Shown: positions 42,116 through 42,993 of the stretch, piece by piece
How positions within the stretch are numbered: position 1 is the stretch's first letter
Layout of the letters: each line of letters starts with the position of its first letter
Origin: Planctomycetota bacterium
GTDB taxonomy: Bacteria > Planctomycetota > JACQVV01 > JASMLP01
Assembly: GCA_030748635.1 (NCBI GenBank)
Contig: JASMLP010000023.1
Coordinates: 1 to 42,993, forward strand
Direction of reading: 5' to 3'
DNA: 42,993 nt
Made by a program: the position numbers and the translations under genes
Notes under the pieces: model-generated
Told to the model about the DNA's origin: nothing
Seen by the model: the letters and a program-made list of their open reading frames with translations, nothing else
Databases searched by the model: none

Positions 42116-42993
42116 CTACTGCAAGAGCGACAGGACCGTCTGCGGGACCAGATTCGCCGAAGCCAGAATGCTAGTTCCGGCCGCGAAGAGGATCTGAGCC
42201 CGGGTGAATTCTGCGGTCTCGGACGCAAAATCCAGATCCCGAACCGAACTTTCACTAGCGACGATATTCTCGAGTGCAACACTTAGACTTCGAGTATTCG
42301 GATCAAGAGTATCGTTGGAGATAGCCCCCAAAAATGCCCTCAAACCGTTTACCTGATCGAGTGCCTCATCAAGGATCTTGACCGCGTTACCAGGTTCAGA
42401 TGTCAGGTCATTGGCTCCACCGGATACCAAACTATCCAGAAAACCGCCAACCGTACCTCCTCCCGCCGGGCGAGTAATCGAATCACTTCCCAAGAAAAGA
42501 GGATCGACCGAACCGACCCCGATCGTAATCTGATCGGAAGCCAGAGCTTCGTTTCCTAACTGGAATGTGAGACCACTCTCTCGAACTCCGATGCTATGAC
42601 TCGTAAGAGTCTGGGCAGCAGTTGCCGCAAAGGTGAATTCACCCTTGAGGAACTTCGAGTTGAAGCGAACATTAAGACCATCCGATTCCACAGTCGTGGC
42701 ATCAAGATTAATGCCCACATCCTGACCGTTATCGATGCCGGAAACACCGTTATAGGTACCAGATATAACTTGGACTCGAACCATTTCGTCGCTTCCGAAG
42801 TCTTCACTGTAGATGCTGGTTCCTGAACCGTATATACCGGTGAAATCTCGGAACTCGTTGATCGCGGAGACAACACCAGCCGTGGCAAGGGTGCTGTTGA
42901 TCGCGACATCCTCGGTTCCAAGAGATCCAGTAATACGAAGGATTCCACCCGTGGCAGTAAAACTACCGGCCGTGTTACTGGCCTGTTGGGCGG
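42116..42993 (-). CDS. Second flagellin (5' end outside window)
   Basis: The frame is open from the window edge to a TAA-type stop at 42116-42118, giving at least 291 C-terminal residues. The visible part aligns throughout with the first flagellin: GGILRITGSLGTEDVAI, FRDFTGIYGSGTSIYSEDFGS, MVRVQVISGTYNGVSG, RPAGGGTVGGFLDSLVSGGANDL, and the C-terminal D1/D0 region TRSLSVALENIVASESSVRD ending NLVPQTVLSLLQ. N-terminal D0/D1 and the start lie outside. The two genes are tandem paralogues 249 nt apart on the same strand. The protein is closer to generic flagellin ends than the first copy, where several of these residues differ. Confidence 0.94.
   Translation of the reverse strand, partial: AQQASNTAGSFTATGGILRITGSLGTEDVAINSTLATAGVVSAINEFRDFTGIYGSGTSIYSEDFGSDEMVRVQVISGTYNGVSGIDNGQDVGINLDATTVESDGLNVRFNSKFLKGEFTFAATAAQTLTSHSIGVRESGLTFQLGNEALASDQITIGVGSVDPLFLGSDSITRPAGGGTVGGFLDSLVSGGANDLTSEPGNAVKILDEALDQVNGLRAFLGAISNDTLDPNTRSLSVALENIVASESSVRDLDFASETAEFTRAQILFAAGTSILASANLVPQTVLSLLQ

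Noticed and set aside
1-42993. CRISPR arrays, insertion sequences, phage genes
   Set aside because: No regularly spaced direct repeats, transposase or phage structural motifs were seen.

Overview
The window looks like chromosome from a flagellated, diderm bacterium with mid-range GC. The diderm call rests on a PqiC-like auxiliary lipoprotein, an MlaF-like ATPase, a BamE-like lipoprotein, a WaaC-like heptosyltransferase and two flagellins. The abundance of Ser/Thr kinases, SpoIIE phosphatases, FHA and NtrC-type proteins, plus a pseudopilin-like (DUF1559-type) segment, recalls Planctomycetes and neighbouring candidate phyla, but the lineage cannot be fixed from this sequence alone. The core machinery is bacterial: type A RNase P RNA, DnaG, a primary sigma-70 factor, RsmA, RuvC and tRNA-Gln(CUG). 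No CRISPR array, insertion sequence or prophage was seen.

Layout. 1-4.9 kb: the end of a PqiC-like gene (+) converges on a minus-strand set of TGS-domain GTPase, an MlaF-like ATPase fused to a degenerate second ABC domain, and an exported unknown protein. 5.0-9.9 kb (-): dnaG, rpoD, a zinc-ribbon coiled-coil gene and rnpB, behind a consensus TTGACA/TATAAT promoter. 9.9-10.8 kb: rsmA. 11.4-19.2 kb (+): the prkA-yhbH-spoVR triad, a BamE-like lipoprotein and a histidine kinase/NtrC-type pair. 19.2-23.8 kb (-): a tightly coupled six-gene operon (UbiA prenyltransferase, CruF-like protein, signal-peptidase homologue without its catalytic dyad, TPR membrane protein, zinc-ribbon membrane protein, small membrane protein). 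23.9-34.5 kb: two SpoIIE-type phosphatases and two Ser/Thr kinases, with a heptosyltransferase and a radical SAM/SPASM enzyme between them. 34.5-39.1 kb: tRNA-Gln, a probable selenoprotein, ruvC, a dUTPase-fold protein and an unknown. 39.3-43.0 kb: a TolB-like lipoprotein and two flagellins, the second cut by the window edge.

Main discovery. The minus-strand gene at 34784-37363 is split by one in-frame UGA (35000-35002). The UGA sits exactly where the attacking cysteine of a C-terminal thioredoxin domain belongs (W-UGA-G-A-C-K). The reading frame continues for 71 codons with a normal thioredoxin C-terminal half, and a short GC-rich hairpin with G in its AGUU loop follows at a distance suitable for a bacterial SECIS element. 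The product would be an exported, membrane-anchored 859-residue selenoprotein joining a large DUF3352-like region, a pseudopilin-like region and a Sec-thioredoxin domain.

Expression signals also stand out. Five genes carry a -10 box only 6-9 nt before the start codon, which predicts leaderless mRNAs. Other genes have good Shine-Dalgarno sequences, and operon genes are commonly joined by 4-nt NTGA stop/start overlaps that include TTG and GTG starts.
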